Below, in pieces: positions 47,281 through 57,269 of a DNA stretch of 64,000 nucleotides; position 1 is the first letter of the stretch; every line of letters begins with the position of its first letter. The DNA is from Microbacterium proteolyticum (GTDB lineage Bacteria; Actinomycetota; Actinomycetes; Actinomycetales; Microbacteriaceae): assembly GCF_014192415.1 (NCBI RefSeq), contig NZ_JACHXY010000002.1:248001-312000 (forward strand). Direction: 5' to 3'. The position numbers and the translations under genes are program-made. The notes below the pieces were generated by a model, which was given only the letters and a program-made list of their open reading frames with translations, did no database searches and was not told the origin of the DNA.

Positions 47281-47490
47281 GTTTCGCCTTTCACCGGGAA
47301 CGTACGTTGCACGGCCGCCGGTCGTTCTCGGACACTAGTAAGACCCTTGTCAAGTCCCGATCCGAGGAGCGGGGGCTCCTGGACCGGTTGACAACGGGTC
47401 AGGTTCTTTATTGTCTCACATCCTCGGACCGGGACTTGACGCGGACCAGGGATCTATGCGTAGACAACGCGGATGCACCGACGAGCATTC

Positions 47491-47516
47491 CCGGATGCCG
47501 AAGACTCGGCATCCGG
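47491..47516 (-). terminator. Terminator after the PAC2 gene
   Basis: CCGGATGCCGA pairs with TCGGCATCCGG around a 4-nt loop. It separates the PAC2 gene (stop at 47558) from the sigA promoter region 47281-47490. That region holds no gene; a TTGACA on the minus strand near 47350 is a possible -35 element without a convincing -10. Confidence 0.65.
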
Positions 47517-47557
47517 GATCCGTTCCACGTCGTCGGTGGTGAGCCGCTGTCGTCGGG

Positions 47558-48484
47558 TCAACCGAGTTTTCCGCGGCGATCGTCGTCGCCGGGACGTGTC
47601 GCGAGGAAGCGCTCCAACTCGGCGGCGAGTTCGTCGGCGCTGGGCAGATCGCCCATGTGGATGATCGGTGTCGCCTGGGTCGAGCCCGCCATATAGGCGT
47701 CGTAACGCTCTTCGAGGTTCTCGAGCATGCGCGTGAGTTCGTCGCTGGCCTCGACCTGCTCGGTGACCTTCGTGAGGAACTCGCGGTTCTCTTCGCGCAG
47801 CACCTCACCCGAGAACTCCAGGCCGGTCGCCACGGTGAGGCTGTCGAGGGCGGCCAGGGTGGCCGCCGGATACTCGGTGTCGCCCAGGTAGTGGGGAACG
47901 AGCAGGGCGAAGCCGACGACCTTGGCTCCGGCCTCGGCGAAGCGGTACTCCAGCAGGTGGCCCGCCGTCGACGGAACCTGCGTGTGGGGGCGCCACACCG
48001 AATGGGCTTCGGCGAGATCGGGACGGGTCCCGCTGACCGTCGTTCCGATCGGGCGGGTGTGCGGCACGGGCATGGGGATGGCGTGCACCCACGTCACGGA
48101 CGACACCTGGAGCCCGGCCGCGAGTTCGAGCACGGACTCGGCGAAGGCCTCCCAGAGGAAGTCGGGCTCGTAGCCGGCCAGCAGAAGGAACGGCCGCCCC
48201 GTCGAGTCGTGCGCAAGCGACAGTTCGAGGCGTGCAGGGCGGTAGTCGGTCAGGTGGTCTTCGACGAAGGTGATGAGCGGCCGACGGGCGCGGTAGTCCA
48301 GCAGGACGTCGTTGTCGAAGATGACCACGGGGTTGGGCGCGAGGTCGTTGCGGAAGTATTCGACCAACCTCGTCACGGCGCCGCCGGCGTCCGTGAACCC
48401 GGTGAGCGAGATCACCAGCGGCAAACCCGACGGCACGGGCGGAGCCGCGGGAGCACGGTCGTACAGCGGTGCGGATGCGGGCAT
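47558..48484 (-). CDS. PAC2 family protein
   Basis: A 308-aa protein of the PAC2 (proteasome assembly chaperone 2) family: PLVISLTGFTDAGGAVTRLVEYF, VIFDNDVLLDYRARRP, LLLAGYEPDFLWEAFAE, HAIPMPVPHTRP and VPHYLGDTEYPAATLAAL. The C-terminal ~60 residues form a helical, acidic tail. Such proteins are common in actinobacteria, including those without a proteasome; the exact role is unknown. It is divergent from pepA. Confidence 0.85.
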   Translation of the reverse strand: MPASAPLYDRAPAAPPVPSGLPLVISLTGFTDAGGAVTRLVEYFRNDLAPNPVVIFDNDVLLDYRARRPLITFVEDHLTDYRPARLELSLAHDSTGRPFLLLAGYEPDFLWEAFAESVLELAAGLQVSSVTWVHAIPMPVPHTRPIGTTVSGTRPDLAEAHSVWRPHTQVPSTAGHLLEYRFAEAGAKVVGFALLVPHYLGDTEYPAATLAALDSLTVATGLEFSGEVLREENREFLTKVTEQVEASDELTRMLENLEERYDAYMAGSTQATPIIHMGDLPSADELAAELERFLATRPGDDDRRGKLG

Positions 48485-48568
48485 GGGTCCACTTTACGAG
48501 CGCTCCCGGTGGGCCGGCGGCGGTGCGTCCCGCTGCTAGCGAACACGCGCGAACCTAGGATGGACACC

Positions 48569-50035
48569 ATGCCCTTCCCCTCTGTGGCGTACACCGACGC
48601 CCCCGTTCTCGAGTCCGACGCCGATGCGATCCTCCTGATCGTCCCGACTGTTTCGGAGGGGACACCGGATCCCGACGGATGGGACGGCCTCGGCAGCGCA
48701 CTGTCCGCCGTCGGCTTCACCGGCGCGACCGGATCCTTCCAACGCGTGCACGTGCCCGGCGTCAGCACGCCGGTGGCGGTCGTGGGTGCCGGCACCGATC
48801 CGGGTGAGTCGGCGCTGCGGGATGCCGCGGGGACGGGCGTTCGTCAACTCACCGGTTTCGCCCACGTGGCGGTCCAGGCCCTCGTCGACGCGCCGTGGCG
48901 TCCGCTGGCCGAGGGTGCGGCCCTCGGCGGTTATCGCTTCGCCGACTACAAGAAGAAGTCCGCGAAGGCACGCGCAGCGCGCGTCAGTGTCCTCGCGTCC
49001 GCAGCGCCGTCCGACGCCGACACCGCGGCCGTCGCCGCCGTGTCGGGCGCCGTGGCGCTTGTGAAAGACCTGGTGACGACGCCCGCCGAGTGGCTCGGAC
49101 CCGCTGACTTCGCCGACGCCGCCGTCAAAGCCGTCGAAGGACTCCCCGTCGAGGTCGAGGTGCTCGACGAGGTGGCCCTCCGCGAGGGCGGGTACGGCGG
49201 GATCCTGGGCGTCGGGCAGGGATCCGACCGGCCGCCCCGCCTCGTGCGGCTGGACTACTCCCCCGCGGGTGCCGAGCGCCACGTCGCGCTGGTCGGCAAG
49301 GGCATCACGTTCGACACCGGCGGACTGTCGCTGAAGCCCGCGGCATCCATGGTGGGCATGAAGTACGACATGTGCGGCGCAGCCACCGTTCTCGCGGTGC
49401 TGAAAGCCGCAGCCGAGATGCGGCTGCCGGTCAAGGTCAGCGCGTGGCTCTGCATCGCCGACAACATGCCGTCCGGCCGGGCGATCCGCCCCGGAGACGT
49501 GCTGCGCACGCTCGACGGCACCACCGTCGAGGTGCTGAACACCGATGCGGAGGGGCGCCTCGTGCTCGCCGACGGTCTGGCCGCGGCCAGCCGGGAGCAG
49601 CCCGACCTCATCGTCGATGTGGCCACGCTGACCGGTGCCATCACGGTCGCCCTCGGCAACCGCCACACCGGTGTCATGGGCGACGACGACGCCGTTGCGG
49701 AGTATCTCGCTGCGGCGGGTCGCGCCTCGGAGCTGGCGTGGCAGCTGCCGCTGCCCGACCACATGATCGACGACCTCGACTCCCCCATCGCCGATCTGCA
49801 GAACGCCAAGATCGGCGACCCGGCGGGCGGCTCGCTCTTCGCCGGCCTCTTCCTGCGGCACTTCGTCGGTCGTGTCTCCGAGGACGCCGACGCCGCGCGC
49901 ATCCCCTGGGTGCACCTCGACATCGCCGGTGTGGGCATGAACAAGTCGGCGCCGTTCGGGTTCACCGACAAGGGTGTGACCGGCGCGACGGTCCGATCGC
50001 TCGTCGAGATGCTCTCCGCGGAGGCTGCACGATGA
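48569..50035 (+). CDS. pepA: Leucyl aminopeptidase (M17)
   Basis: A 488-aa enzyme. The C-terminal catalytic domain has the metal-binding sequence VALVGKGITFDTGGLSLK, KYDMCGAATVLAVLKAA, and the signature NTDAEGRLVLADGL with the bicarbonate-site Arg. Two metal ions in this site cleave N-terminal residues from peptides. The N-terminal macro-like domain (~1-160) is less conserved. ATG 48569 is preferred to ATG 48560 because AGGA then lies 8 nt upstream. It overlaps lpd by ATGA. Confidence 0.9.
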   Translation: MPFPSVAYTDAPVLESDADAILLIVPTVSEGTPDPDGWDGLGSALSAVGFTGATGSFQRVHVPGVSTPVAVVGAGTDPGESALRDAAGTGVRQLTGFAHVAVQALVDAPWRPLAEGAALGGYRFADYKKKSAKARAARVSVLASAAPSDADTAAVAAVSGAVALVKDLVTTPAEWLGPADFADAAVKAVEGLPVEVEVLDEVALREGGYGGILGVGQGSDRPPRLVRLDYSPAGAERHVALVGKGITFDTGGLSLKPAASMVGMKYDMCGAATVLAVLKAAAEMRLPVKVSAWLCIADNMPSGRAIRPGDVLRTLDGTTVEVLNTDAEGRLVLADGLAAASREQPDLIVDVATLTGAITVALGNRHTGVMGDDDAVAEYLAAAGRASELAWQLPLPDHMIDDLDSPIADLQNAKIGDPAGGSLFAGLFLRHFVGRVSEDADAARIPWVHLDIAGVGMNKSAPFGFTDKGVTGATVRSLVEMLSAEAAR

Positions 50036-51405
50036 CCGATCAAACGGCCGACGTCGTCGTGCTCGGCGGCGGAAGCGGAGGGTACGCCGCCGCGATCCGT
50101 CTCGCCGAGCTCGGAAAAGACGTCGTGCTCGTCGAGAAGGACAAACTCGGCGGTACGTGCCTGCACCGCGGCTGCATCCCCACGAAGGCCCTGCTGCACG
50201 CGGGCGAGGTGGCCGACGCCGCCCGGGGCGCTGCCGACATCGGCATCGACGTCACCCTCGGGGGGATCGACCCCGTCCGAGTGCGTGCGTACCGCGAGGG
50301 CATCGTCGCCAAGAAGTTCAAGGGTCTCGAGGGTCTCATCTCGGCACGAGGGATCCGCGTCGTGTCCGGTGAGGGCACGCTCGAGGCCGGCCCCGCCGTC
50401 CGCGTCGGCGACGACCTGTACCGCGGCACCGACGTCATCCTCGCGACCGGCTCGTACAGCCGGAGTCTGCCCGGACTCGAGATCGGCGGCCGCGTCCTCA
50501 CGAGCGAGCAGGCGCTGGATCTCGACGTCATCCCCGAGCGCGTCGTGGTACTGGGCGGCGGGGTCATCGGTGTCGAGTTCGCGAGCGTGTGGCGCTCGTT
50601 CGGCGTCGAGGTCACGATCGTCGAGGCGCTGCCGCACCTGCTGCCCGCCGAGGACCTGTCGTCGAGCAAGGCGCTGGAGCGCGCGTTCCGCAAGCGCGGG
50701 ATCTCGTTCCAGCTCGGTCGGCGTTTCGCCTCGCTCTCGCAGACCGCGGATGCCGCGACCGTCACCCTCGACGACGGATCTGAGCTCGTGGCCGACTACG
50801 TCCTCGTCGCCGTCGGGCGTGGGCCCGTCACGGCAGGCCTCGGCTACGAGGATGCGGGAGTCGTGCTGGACCGGGGCTTCGTGCAGACCGACGACCGTCT
50901 GCGCACGGCGTCCGCGCACGTCTGGGCCGTGGGCGACATCGTGCCCGGACTGCAACTCGCGCACCGCGGGTTCCAACAGGGCATCTTCGTCGCCGAGGAG
51001 ATCGCGGGCCTGTCGCCCGTGCTCGTGCCCGACATGGACGTCCCCCGCGTCGCCTATTCGCACCCCGAGGTGGCCTCCGTCGGGCTCACCGAAGCGCAGG
51101 CCCAGGATCGTTATGGATCCGAGGCCGTGAAAGCCTACGAGTACAACCTGGCCGGTAACGGCCGCAGCGAGATCATCGGCACGTCGGGCATCGTCAAGAT
51201 CGTTCGACGGGTCGACGGCCCCGTCGTCGGGGCGCACCTCGTGGGCGATCGGGTGGGCGAGCTCATCTCCGAGGCGCAGCTCGCCGTCGGGTGGGAAGCG
51301 CACCCGGAAGACATCGCGCCGTTCGTCCATGCCCACCCCACCCAGAGCGAAGCGCTGGGCGAGGCCTTCCTGGCCCTCGCCGGCAAGCCCCTGCACGCAC
51401 TCTGA
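50032..51405 (+). CDS. lpdA: Dihydrolipoyl dehydrogenase
   Basis: A 457-aa flavoprotein: FAD motif VVVLGGGSGGYAAAIRLAE, redox disulfide GGTCLHRGCIPTKALLH, NAD motif VVVLGGGVIGVEFASVW, and C-terminal His-Glu pair HAHPTQSEALGEA. It reoxidises the lipoyl arms of 2-oxoacid dehydrogenase complexes. It is followed by sucB, the lipoyl E2, fitting one operon; coupling to pepA (ATGA) makes three co-transcribed genes. Confidence 0.95.
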   Translation: MTDQTADVVVLGGGSGGYAAAIRLAELGKDVVLVEKDKLGGTCLHRGCIPTKALLHAGEVADAARGAADIGIDVTLGGIDPVRVRAYREGIVAKKFKGLEGLISARGIRVVSGEGTLEAGPAVRVGDDLYRGTDVILATGSYSRSLPGLEIGGRVLTSEQALDLDVIPERVVVLGGGVIGVEFASVWRSFGVEVTIVEALPHLLPAEDLSSSKALERAFRKRGISFQLGRRFASLSQTADAATVTLDDGSELVADYVLVAVGRGPVTAGLGYEDAGVVLDRGFVQTDDRLRTASAHVWAVGDIVPGLQLAHRGFQQGIFVAEEIAGLSPVLVPDMDVPRVAYSHPEVASVGLTEAQAQDRYGSEAVKAYEYNLAGNGRSEIIGTSGIVKIVRRVDGPVVGAHLVGDRVGELISEAQLAVGWEAHPEDIAPFVHAHPTQSEALGEAFLALAGKPLHAL

Positions 51406-51459
51406 CCACAAACCGGTCACTAAGCTAGATACCGCATCCGGTACGAAGGAGAACTATTC

Positions 51460-53211
51460 ATGAGCACTTCCGTCGTCCTCCCCGCTCTCGGCGAGAGCGT
51501 CACCGAGGGAACGGTCACCCGCTGGCTCAAGCAGGTCGGTGACACCGTCCAGGAGGACGAGGGTCTGCTGGAGATCTCGACCGACAAGGTCGACACCGAG
51601 ATCCCCTCGCCCATCTCGGGCGTGATCGAAGAGATCCTCGTCCAGGAAGACGAGACCGTCGAGGTCGGCGCCGTCCTCGCCAAGATCGGTGACGGCTCGG
51701 GCGCATCGTCGTCCGATGACGCCCCGCAGGCCGCTCCGGTCGAAGAAGAGTCGGCTCCCGCCGAGGAAGCCGCGCCCGCCGAGTCCGCGCCGGCCGCGCA
51801 GTCGGCGCCGGCCGAGCAGTCGGCTCCGGATGCCGGTGGCGACTCGACCGAGGTCAAGCTGCCCGAACTCGGTGAGAGTGTGACCGAGGGCACGGTGACC
51901 CGCTGGCTGAAGGCCGTCGGAGACGACGTCGCCGTTGACGAGCCGCTGCTCGAGATCTCGACCGACAAGGTCGACACCGAGATCCCCTCGCCCGTCGCGG
52001 GCACGCTGCAGGAGATCCTCGTGCAGGAAGACGAGACGGTCAACGTCGGTGCCGCCCTCGCCCGTATCGGCAGCGGCGCGGCCCCCGCCGCTCAGCCCGA
52101 GGCCCCTGCCGCCCCGGCCGCCGAAGAGAAGCCTGCCGAGCAGCCTGCCCCCGCTGCGGAGAAGCCCGCACCTGCGGAAGAGAAGCCCGCCGCCCCGGCC
52201 CCGGCCGCAGAAGAGAAGCCCGCGGCCCCGGCCCCTGTCGCGGAAGAGAAGCCCGCCGCCCCGGCTGCGGCCGCGTCGTCGAACGACGACATCACCTACG
52301 TCACGCCCCTCGTGCGCCGTCTGGCGCAGCAGCAGGGCGTCGACCTGGCCTCTGTCACGGGCAGTGGCGTGGGCGGCCGCATCCGCAAGGAAGACGTGCT
52401 TAAGGCCGCCGAGGCTGCCAAGGCCGCACCGGCCGCGTCGTCCGCCCCCGCGGCTGCCGCGCCCGCCGCCGCCCCGGCGCCGGTGGAGGTCTCGCCGCTG
52501 CGCGGCACGACCCAGAAGATGTCGCGTCTGCGCAAGGTCATCGCCGAGCGCGCGGTCGCATCGATGCAGGCGACGGCGCAGCTGACGACGGTCGTCGAGG
52601 TCGACGTGACGAAGGTCGCGGCTCTGCGCGACCGCATGAAAGGCGAGTTCCAGCAGAAGACGGGCGACAAGCTGTCGTTCCTGCCGTTCTTCGCGATTGC
52701 GGCCATCGAGGCGCTCAAGTCGTACCCCATCATCAACTCCACGGTCGAGGGCGACGAGATCGTCTACCCCGCCCAGGAGAACGTCGCGATCGCGGTCGAC
52801 ACCGAGCGCGGTCTGCTGACGCCGGTCATCAAGGAGGCGGGCGACAAGAACATCGCGCAGCTCGCTCGTGAGATCGCCGATCTCGCCGCGCGCACGCGCG
52901 ACAACAAGCTCAAGCCCGACGAGCTCGCGGGCGGCACGTTCACGCTGACCAATACCGGTTCGCGCGGCGCGCTCTTCGACACCCCGATCGTCTTCCTGCC
53001 GCAGTCGGCCATCCTCGGCCTCGGTGCCGTCGTGAAGAAGCCGGGTGTCGTGTCGGTCGACGGCAAGGACGCGATCTCGGTGCGCTCGTACGTCTACCTC
53101 GCACTGTCGTACGACCACCGCACGATCGACGGAGCGGACGCTGCCCGCTTCCTCGGTGCGGTCAAGGCACGCCTCGAAGCGGCGCAGTTCGAGGGCGACC
53201 TCGGCATCTGA
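51460..53211 (+). CDS. sucB: 2-oxoglutarate dehydrogenase E2 component (dihydrolipoyl succinyltransferase)
   Basis: A 583-aa E2 protein with two lipoyl domains (~1-77 and ~128-205); both attachment Lys lie in the same [11 protein letters not shown]. They are joined by Ala/Pro/Glu-rich linkers. A peripheral-subunit binding domain (~283-320, [19 protein letters not shown]) precedes the catalytic domain (~345-583) with [16 protein letters not shown], giving the catalytic His and Asp. It could serve 2-oxoglutarate or pyruvate dehydrogenase complexes; two lipoyl domains fit the actinobacterial SucB/DlaT. AAGGAGAA precedes ATG 51460. Confidence 0.9.
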   Translation: MSTSVVLPALGESVTEGTVTRWLKQVGDTVQEDEGLLEISTDKVDTEIPSPISGVIEEILVQEDETVEVGAVLAKIGDGSGASSSDDAPQAAPVEEESAPAEEAAPAESAPAAQSAPAEQSAPDAGGDSTEVKLPELGESVTEGTVTRWLKAVGDDVAVDEPLLEISTDKVDTEIPSPVAGTLQEILVQEDETVNVGAALARIGSGAAPAAQPEAPAAPAAEEKPAEQPAPAAEKPAPAEEKPAAPAPAAEEKPAAPAPVAEEKPAAPAAAASSNDDITYVTPLVRRLAQQQGVDLASVTGSGVGGRIRKEDVLKAAEAAKAAPAASSAPAAAAPAAAPAPVEVSPLRGTTQKMSRLRKVIAERAVASMQATAQLTTVVEVDVTKVAALRDRMKGEFQQKTGDKLSFLPFFAIAAIEALKSYPIINSTVEGDEIVYPAQENVAIAVDTERGLLTPVIKEAGDKNIAQLAREIADLAARTRDNKLKPDELAGGTFTLTNTGSRGALFDTPIVFLPQSAILGLGAVVKKPGVVSVDGKDAISVRSYVYLALSYDHRTIDGADAARFLGAVKARLEAAQFEGDLGI

Positions 53212-53228
53212 CAGCGCTGAACTCCGGC

Positions 53229-54338
53229 TCACGATGGCTGGTCCGCGACCGTTCTGACGGCGCGGACCAGCCATCGGTCTTTCTGCCTCACGAGCGTCAC
53301 GTACTGCGTGGTGGAGTCGGCGCTGAGCCGGACGACGACGACCCCGCCGAAATCGTCGATGAGCTCGATGTCGGCGTCGCGCGCACCGGCGAGCAGCGGC
53401 TCGTGCGGGAATCCCGAGTCCTCTTCGTGTGCGGCTACGCACGCGGTGTCACCGACGCATCGATCGATCTCCGCGAAGAGGTCGCGGGCGGCGTCGACGG
53501 GGGCGGCGGACGCCGCAGAGCTTCCCTCTGTCGGCTGGTCTGGCTTCGTCGCGGTCTCGTCGGGCGTAACCGATACGGCGGGGGGCGTCATCGTCGGCTC
53601 GTCGGTCGCCGTGTCGGCGGCCAGGGGGAACGCCGACGGGGCATCCGCCGATGGGGACTCGCCGACGGTACGTGACTCCGATGGCCCCGGCGCGGATGCC
53701 GCGGACCCGTCGGGCGTCGGCCACATGAGCAGGCCCGTCACCACGATGATCGCACCGGCGGCGGCGCACATCGTGCCGAAACGTACGACCGGCGAGCGGC
53801 GCCACCGTTCGCGTACGTCGCGCAGCACCTCGTGCACGGCGTCGGCGAGGTCGGCGTCGATGAGCGCCAGCACGCGTGACGGTGCGCTCGGCGTCGCTTG
53901 CACGGCCGACGCGGGAGGCTCTTCCACCACCGGGGTCAGCGGCCCCAAGACGAGCGGAATCGGGCCGGCGTGCTGGAAGAGCCGGCGCTCGACGGCGTCC
54001 CACTCGCGAGGGGGCCGGGTGAGCACGCTCTCCCGGGCGCGCGTCACCATGTCGCGGGTGGCGTCGTCGTCGGTGATCGCCGCAATCCGCTCGAGCGCAT
54101 CGGCCGTGGCCGCGATGGCATCCGGTTCGCCGTCCTCCTCTTCGGCGACGGGACACCCATCGGCCCGCAGCCACCATCGCGTGCCGGCGAATCGACCCGT
54201 CGCGCCGCGGCAGCCGCGCAGCAGCGCGACGGCAGCCGTGACCGCCTCGCCCGCCGTGAAGGCGATGGCGCTCCGGGAGCGACGCCGGAGGTAGGCGTCG
54301 AACGGTTCGACCAGGACGGATGCCGCGGGGCTGCTCAT
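53229..54338 (-). CDS. Hypothetical membrane-anchored protein
   Basis: A 369-aa protein. The cytoplasmic N-terminal ~185 residues are helical (VEPFDAYLRRRSRSAIAFTAGE; RDMVTRARESVL; WDAVERRLFQHAG). One transmembrane helix is near 193-211 (FGTMCAAAGAIIVVTGLLMW). A Ser/Pro/Thr-rich linker (~212-285) follows, then an exported ~85-residue domain with two Cys (CVGDTACVAAHEE) that looks like an NTF2/VirB8-type beta domain. It resembles an anti-sigma or Ser/Thr kinase accessory layout, but no such motif is present. It converges on sucB. Confidence 0.65.
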   Translation of the reverse strand: MSSPAASVLVEPFDAYLRRRSRSAIAFTAGEAVTAAVALLRGCRGATGRFAGTRWWLRADGCPVAEEEDGEPDAIAATADALERIAAITDDDATRDMVTRARESVLTRPPREWDAVERRLFQHAGPIPLVLGPLTPVVEEPPASAVQATPSAPSRVLALIDADLADAVHEVLRDVRERWRRSPVVRFGTMCAAAGAIIVVTGLLMWPTPDGSAASAPGPSESRTVGESPSADAPSAFPLAADTATDEPTMTPPAVSVTPDETATKPDQPTEGSSAASAAPVDAARDLFAEIDRCVGDTACVAAHEEDSGFPHEPLLAGARDADIELIDDFGGVVVVRLSADSTTQYVTLVRQKDRWLVRAVRTVADQPS

Positions 54339-54456
54339 CCGAAGATGGTGGTCGAGGGGCGGCATCGCCCGCGGCGCAGCGACGTCGGAACGGGGACGGA
54401 TAACGCGTTCGAGGCTCTGGGGAGGAGGGGGCGGTGGCGAAGATAGAATCGATCTC

Positions 54457-55167
54457 ATGGCCGCTCGTACTTCCACGCCCGAGAAGCGTCCGGGCTTCTT
54501 CTCGCAGCTCAAGACCCTCTACACCTTCACCCAGAAGGAGTACCGGTGGCTGCCGTTCCTGCTGGCCGGCATCGTGCTGGTGGGCATCGCCCTCGGCGTG
54601 GTCGTCGGCTTCCTGATCCCGCCGCTGGCGGTGTGGAGCATCATCTTGTGGGGTGTCACGGGCCTGCTGGCCGGCATCCTGGCCGCGATGATCACGATGA
54701 CGCGCCTGTCGACCACGGCCATGTACAAGAAGATCGACGGGATGCCGGGTGCCACCGGCCACGTGCTGTCGTCGTCGCTCGGCCGTAACTGGCAGGCCTC
54801 CGAGGCCCCGGTGGGTGTGAACCCGCGCACGCAGGAGGCCCTGTACCGCGCCATCGGCCGCGGAGGCGTCGTGCTCATCGGCGAGGGTAACCGCAGCCGT
54901 CTCACCCGTCTCGTGGGCGAGGAGCGCGGTCGCGTCCAGCGCATCGCCTCGGGTGTCCCGGTGACGGTGCTCTACATCGGGCACGGCGATGACGAGGTGC
55001 CGATCGCGAAGCTCGCCTCCACCATCAAGGGGCTGCCGAAGAAGGTCGATCGGGCCACGATGGCGGCCGTCATCAAGCGCGTGTCCTCGGTCTCGCAGGG
55101 TCTGTCGTCGCTGCCGATCCCCAAGGGTGTCGATCCGACCAAGATGCGGTCGCCGCGTCCGCGTTGA
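54457..55167 (+). CDS. DUF4191 family membrane protein
   Basis: A 236-aa protein with two transmembrane helices (~33-55 and ~60-85) after TLYTFTQKEYRWLPFLL. A soluble domain follows with YKKIDGMPGATGHVLSSSLGRNW and GRGGVVLIGEGNRSRLTRL. This is the actinobacterial DUF4191 pattern, always close to RDD and glnA genes. Function is unknown. Confidence 0.9.
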   Translation: MAARTSTPEKRPGFFSQLKTLYTFTQKEYRWLPFLLAGIVLVGIALGVVVGFLIPPLAVWSIILWGVTGLLAGILAAMITMTRLSTTAMYKKIDGMPGATGHVLSSSLGRNWQASEAPVGVNPRTQEALYRAIGRGGVVLIGEGNRSRLTRLVGEERGRVQRIASGVPVTVLYIGHGDDEVPIAKLASTIKGLPKKVDRATMAAVIKRVSSVSQGLSSLPIPKGVDPTKMRSPRPR

Positions 55168-55176
55168 TCCCGAGAT

Positions 55177-55210
55177 GACGAGGGCCCCCGCAGATGCGGG
55201 GGCCTTCGTC
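55177..55210. terminator. Bidirectional terminator
   Basis: GACGAGGGCCCCCGC pairs with GCGGGGGCCTTCGTC between the convergent DUF4191 and RDD genes. Confidence 0.75.
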
Positions 55211-55222
55211 GTTCCGTCGGCG

Positions 55223-55651
55223 TCAGGTGCGGACGAGGACGGTGCCGACGATCTTGTCGTGCAGACCGCGCTGATCGGCGTCCCAGACCACGGCAGGGAT
55301 GATCAGTGCCAGCAACACGGTTCGCACGATCGGGCGCCACAGCCCCACCCATCCCCCGGATGCCAGCTCGAGGCGCATCCCCATGAGGCGGTGTCCGGGG
55401 CTTCCCCCGATCAGCGGGATGAAGAGGATCTGTACGGCGAAGAAGATGACGTTGGCCGCGATCGGGTTCGCGAATGGGACGCCGGTCACCGGATCGGGTG
55501 TCGAGAAGAAGGCGAAGCCGACCAGACCGGCACTGACGACGTCGATCAGGAGCGCGGCGATCCTGCGGCCTGGGCGGGCGATGGAGCCGCGCCCTTCGCG
55601 GGGAAGGCCCAGTCGCTGGCCTGGATAGTCGTGCTCGGAGGGTGCGCTCAC
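55223..55651 (-). CDS. RDD family membrane protein
   Basis: A 142-aa protein starting at GTG 55651. GRRIAALLIDVVSAGLVGF gives the Arg-Asp of RDD helix 1, and GGSPGHRLMGMRLE and DQRGLHDKIVGT complete the family pattern over three hydrophobic segments. RDD proteins may be transporters or ion antiporters. It is divergent from glnA and shares its intergenic region with the GlnR box. Confidence 0.85.
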   Translation of the reverse strand: MSAPSEHDYPGQRLGLPREGRGSIARPGRRIAALLIDVVSAGLVGFAFFSTPDPVTGVPFANPIAANVIFFAVQILFIPLIGGSPGHRLMGMRLELASGGWVGLWRPIVRTVLLALIIPAVVWDADQRGLHDKIVGTVLVRT

Positions 55652-55675
55652 GGCATCCAGAGTAATCGGGCTCGC

Positions 55676-55713
55676 GTAACACGCCCGAAACATGCGAGAT
55701 ATCGCCGAGACAC
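55676..55713 (+). promoter_or_regulatory. GlnR-box-like site upstream of glnA
   Basis: GTAAC-n6-GAAAC-n6-GATAT-n6-GACAC reproduces the a1-b1-a2-b2 spacing of the GlnR box, with a perfect first half and a weaker second. TATAGG at 55722 is a possible -10 element, so the box would overlap the -35 region. It lies 70 bp before the glnA ATG. Confidence 0.65.
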
Positions 55714-55783
55714 CGGTTCTGTATAGGGTCGAGGAGGCCGGGCGAGGCCCGCCGATCCCGAATGTTCTACCTCTGGAGTCTTC

Positions 55784-57208
55784 ATGTTCAAAGATTCGTC
55801 CGAGGTGCTCAAGTTCATCCAGGACGAGGACGTCAAGTTCCTCGACATCCGTTTCACGGATCTTCCTGGTGTGCAGCAGCACTTCAACATCCCCGCCTCG
55901 ACCGTCGACGAGGAGTTCTTCACCGTCGGACAGCTGTTCGATGGCTCGTCGATCCGCGGGTTCGCGAACATCCACGAGTCGGACATGCAGCTGATCCCCG
56001 ACGTGACCACGGCGTACGTCGACCAGTTCCGCGAGGCCAAGACCCTCGTGATGATCTTCGACATCTACAACCCGCGCAACGGCGAGATCTACTCGAAGGA
56101 CCCGCGACAGGTCGCCAAGAAGGCCGAGAAGTACCTCGCCTCCACCGGCATCGCCGACACGGCGTTCTTCGCCCCCGAGGCCGAGTTCTACATCTTCGAC
56201 GACGTGCGTTACGAAGTGAAGCAGAACTCGAGCTTCTTCTCGGTCGACTCCGAAGAAGGCGCGTGGAACACCGGTCGTCAGGAAGAGGGCGGAAACCTCG
56301 CCAACAAGACCCCCTACAAGGGCGGGTACTTCCCGGTCTCGCCGGTCGACAAGACGGCCGACCTGCGCGACGACATCACCCTCAAGCTGATCGAGGCGGG
56401 CTTCGCGCTCGAGCGCTCGCACCACGAGGTCGGCACCGGTGGTCAGCAGGAGATCAACTACCGCTTCGACACGATGCTGCACGCGGCCGACGACATCCTG
56501 AAGTTCAAGTACATCGTCAAGAACACCGCCGAGCTGTGGGGCAAGGTCGCGACCTTCATGCCCAAGCCGCTCTTCGGTGACAACGGCTCGGGCATGCACA
56601 CCCACCAGTCGCTGTGGAACGACGGCAAGCCGCTGTTCTACGACGAGACCGGCTACGGCGGACTGTCCGACGTCGCCCGCTGGTACATCGGTGGTCTGCT
56701 CGCGCACGCTCCCGCGGTGCTCGCCTTCACCAACCCGACCCTCAACAGCTACCACCGTCTGGTGAAGGGCTTCGAGGCGCCGGTCAACCTGGTGTACTCG
56801 GCCGGTAACCGCTCCGCGGCCATCCGTATCCCGATCACGGGCACGAACCCCAAGGCCAAGCGCATCGAGTTCCGCGCCCCCGACGCCTCGGGCAACCCGT
56901 ACCTCGCGTTCGCCGCACAGCTCATGGCCGGTATCGACGGCATCAAGAACCGCATCGAGCCCCACGAGCCCGTCGACAAGGACCTCTACGAGCTCCCCGC
57001 CGAAGAGGCCGCGAACATCCCGCAGGTTCCGAACTCGCTGCTCGACTCGCTCGAGGCCCTGCGCGCCGACCACGAGTTCCTGCTCGCCGGTGGCGTCTTC
57101 ACGCAGGAGCTCATCGACACCTGGATCGAGTACAAGATCGAGAACGAGATCCAGCCGATGGCCCAGCGTCCGCACCCCTTCGAGTACGAGCTGTACTTCG
57201 GGGTCTGA
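55784..57208 (+). CDS. glnA: Glutamine synthetase type I
   Basis: A 474-aa GSI-beta enzyme. The N-terminal beta-grasp contains [16 protein letters not shown]. Active-site segments are [40 protein letters not shown] and [28 protein letters not shown]. The adenylylation Tyr is in [11 protein letters not shown] near residue 405. It makes glutamine from glutamate, ammonia and ATP. It is regulated by adenylylation by GlnE (partial gene at the right edge) and probably by GlnR. ATG 55784 lies 8 nt after a weak TGGAG. Confidence 0.97.
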   Translation: MFKDSSEVLKFIQDEDVKFLDIRFTDLPGVQQHFNIPASTVDEEFFTVGQLFDGSSIRGFANIHESDMQLIPDVTTAYVDQFREAKTLVMIFDIYNPRNGEIYSKDPRQVAKKAEKYLASTGIADTAFFAPEAEFYIFDDVRYEVKQNSSFFSVDSEEGAWNTGRQEEGGNLANKTPYKGGYFPVSPVDKTADLRDDITLKLIEAGFALERSHHEVGTGGQQEINYRFDTMLHAADDILKFKYIVKNTAELWGKVATFMPKPLFGDNGSGMHTHQSLWNDGKPLFYDETGYGGLSDVARWYIGGLLAHAPAVLAFTNPTLNSYHRLVKGFEAPVNLVYSAGNRSAAIRIPITGTNPKAKRIEFRAPDASGNPYLAFAAQLMAGIDGIKNRIEPHEPVDKDLYELPAEEAANIPQVPNSLLDSLEALRADHEFLLAGGVFTQELIDTWIEYKIENEIQPMAQRPHPFEYELYFGV

Positions 57209-57224
57209 TCGCCTCCGCATCACC

Positions 57225-57260
57225 GACGCCCGTCCCCGCCGTTTCGCGGGGGCGGGCGTC
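57225..57260. terminator. Terminator of glnA
   Basis: GACGCCCG pairs with CGGGCGTC around an inner CCCCG/CGGGG stem, 17 nt past the glnA stop and 9 nt from the convergent AAA/HTH gene. Confidence 0.75.
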
Positions 57261-57269
57261 GTCGCGTTG

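Noticed and set aside
47391..47420. TTGACA followed by an AT-rich stretch on the plus strand in the sigA upstream region
   Set aside because: Spacing to a -10-like element is poor and a rightward promoter there would face the end of the PAC2 gene.
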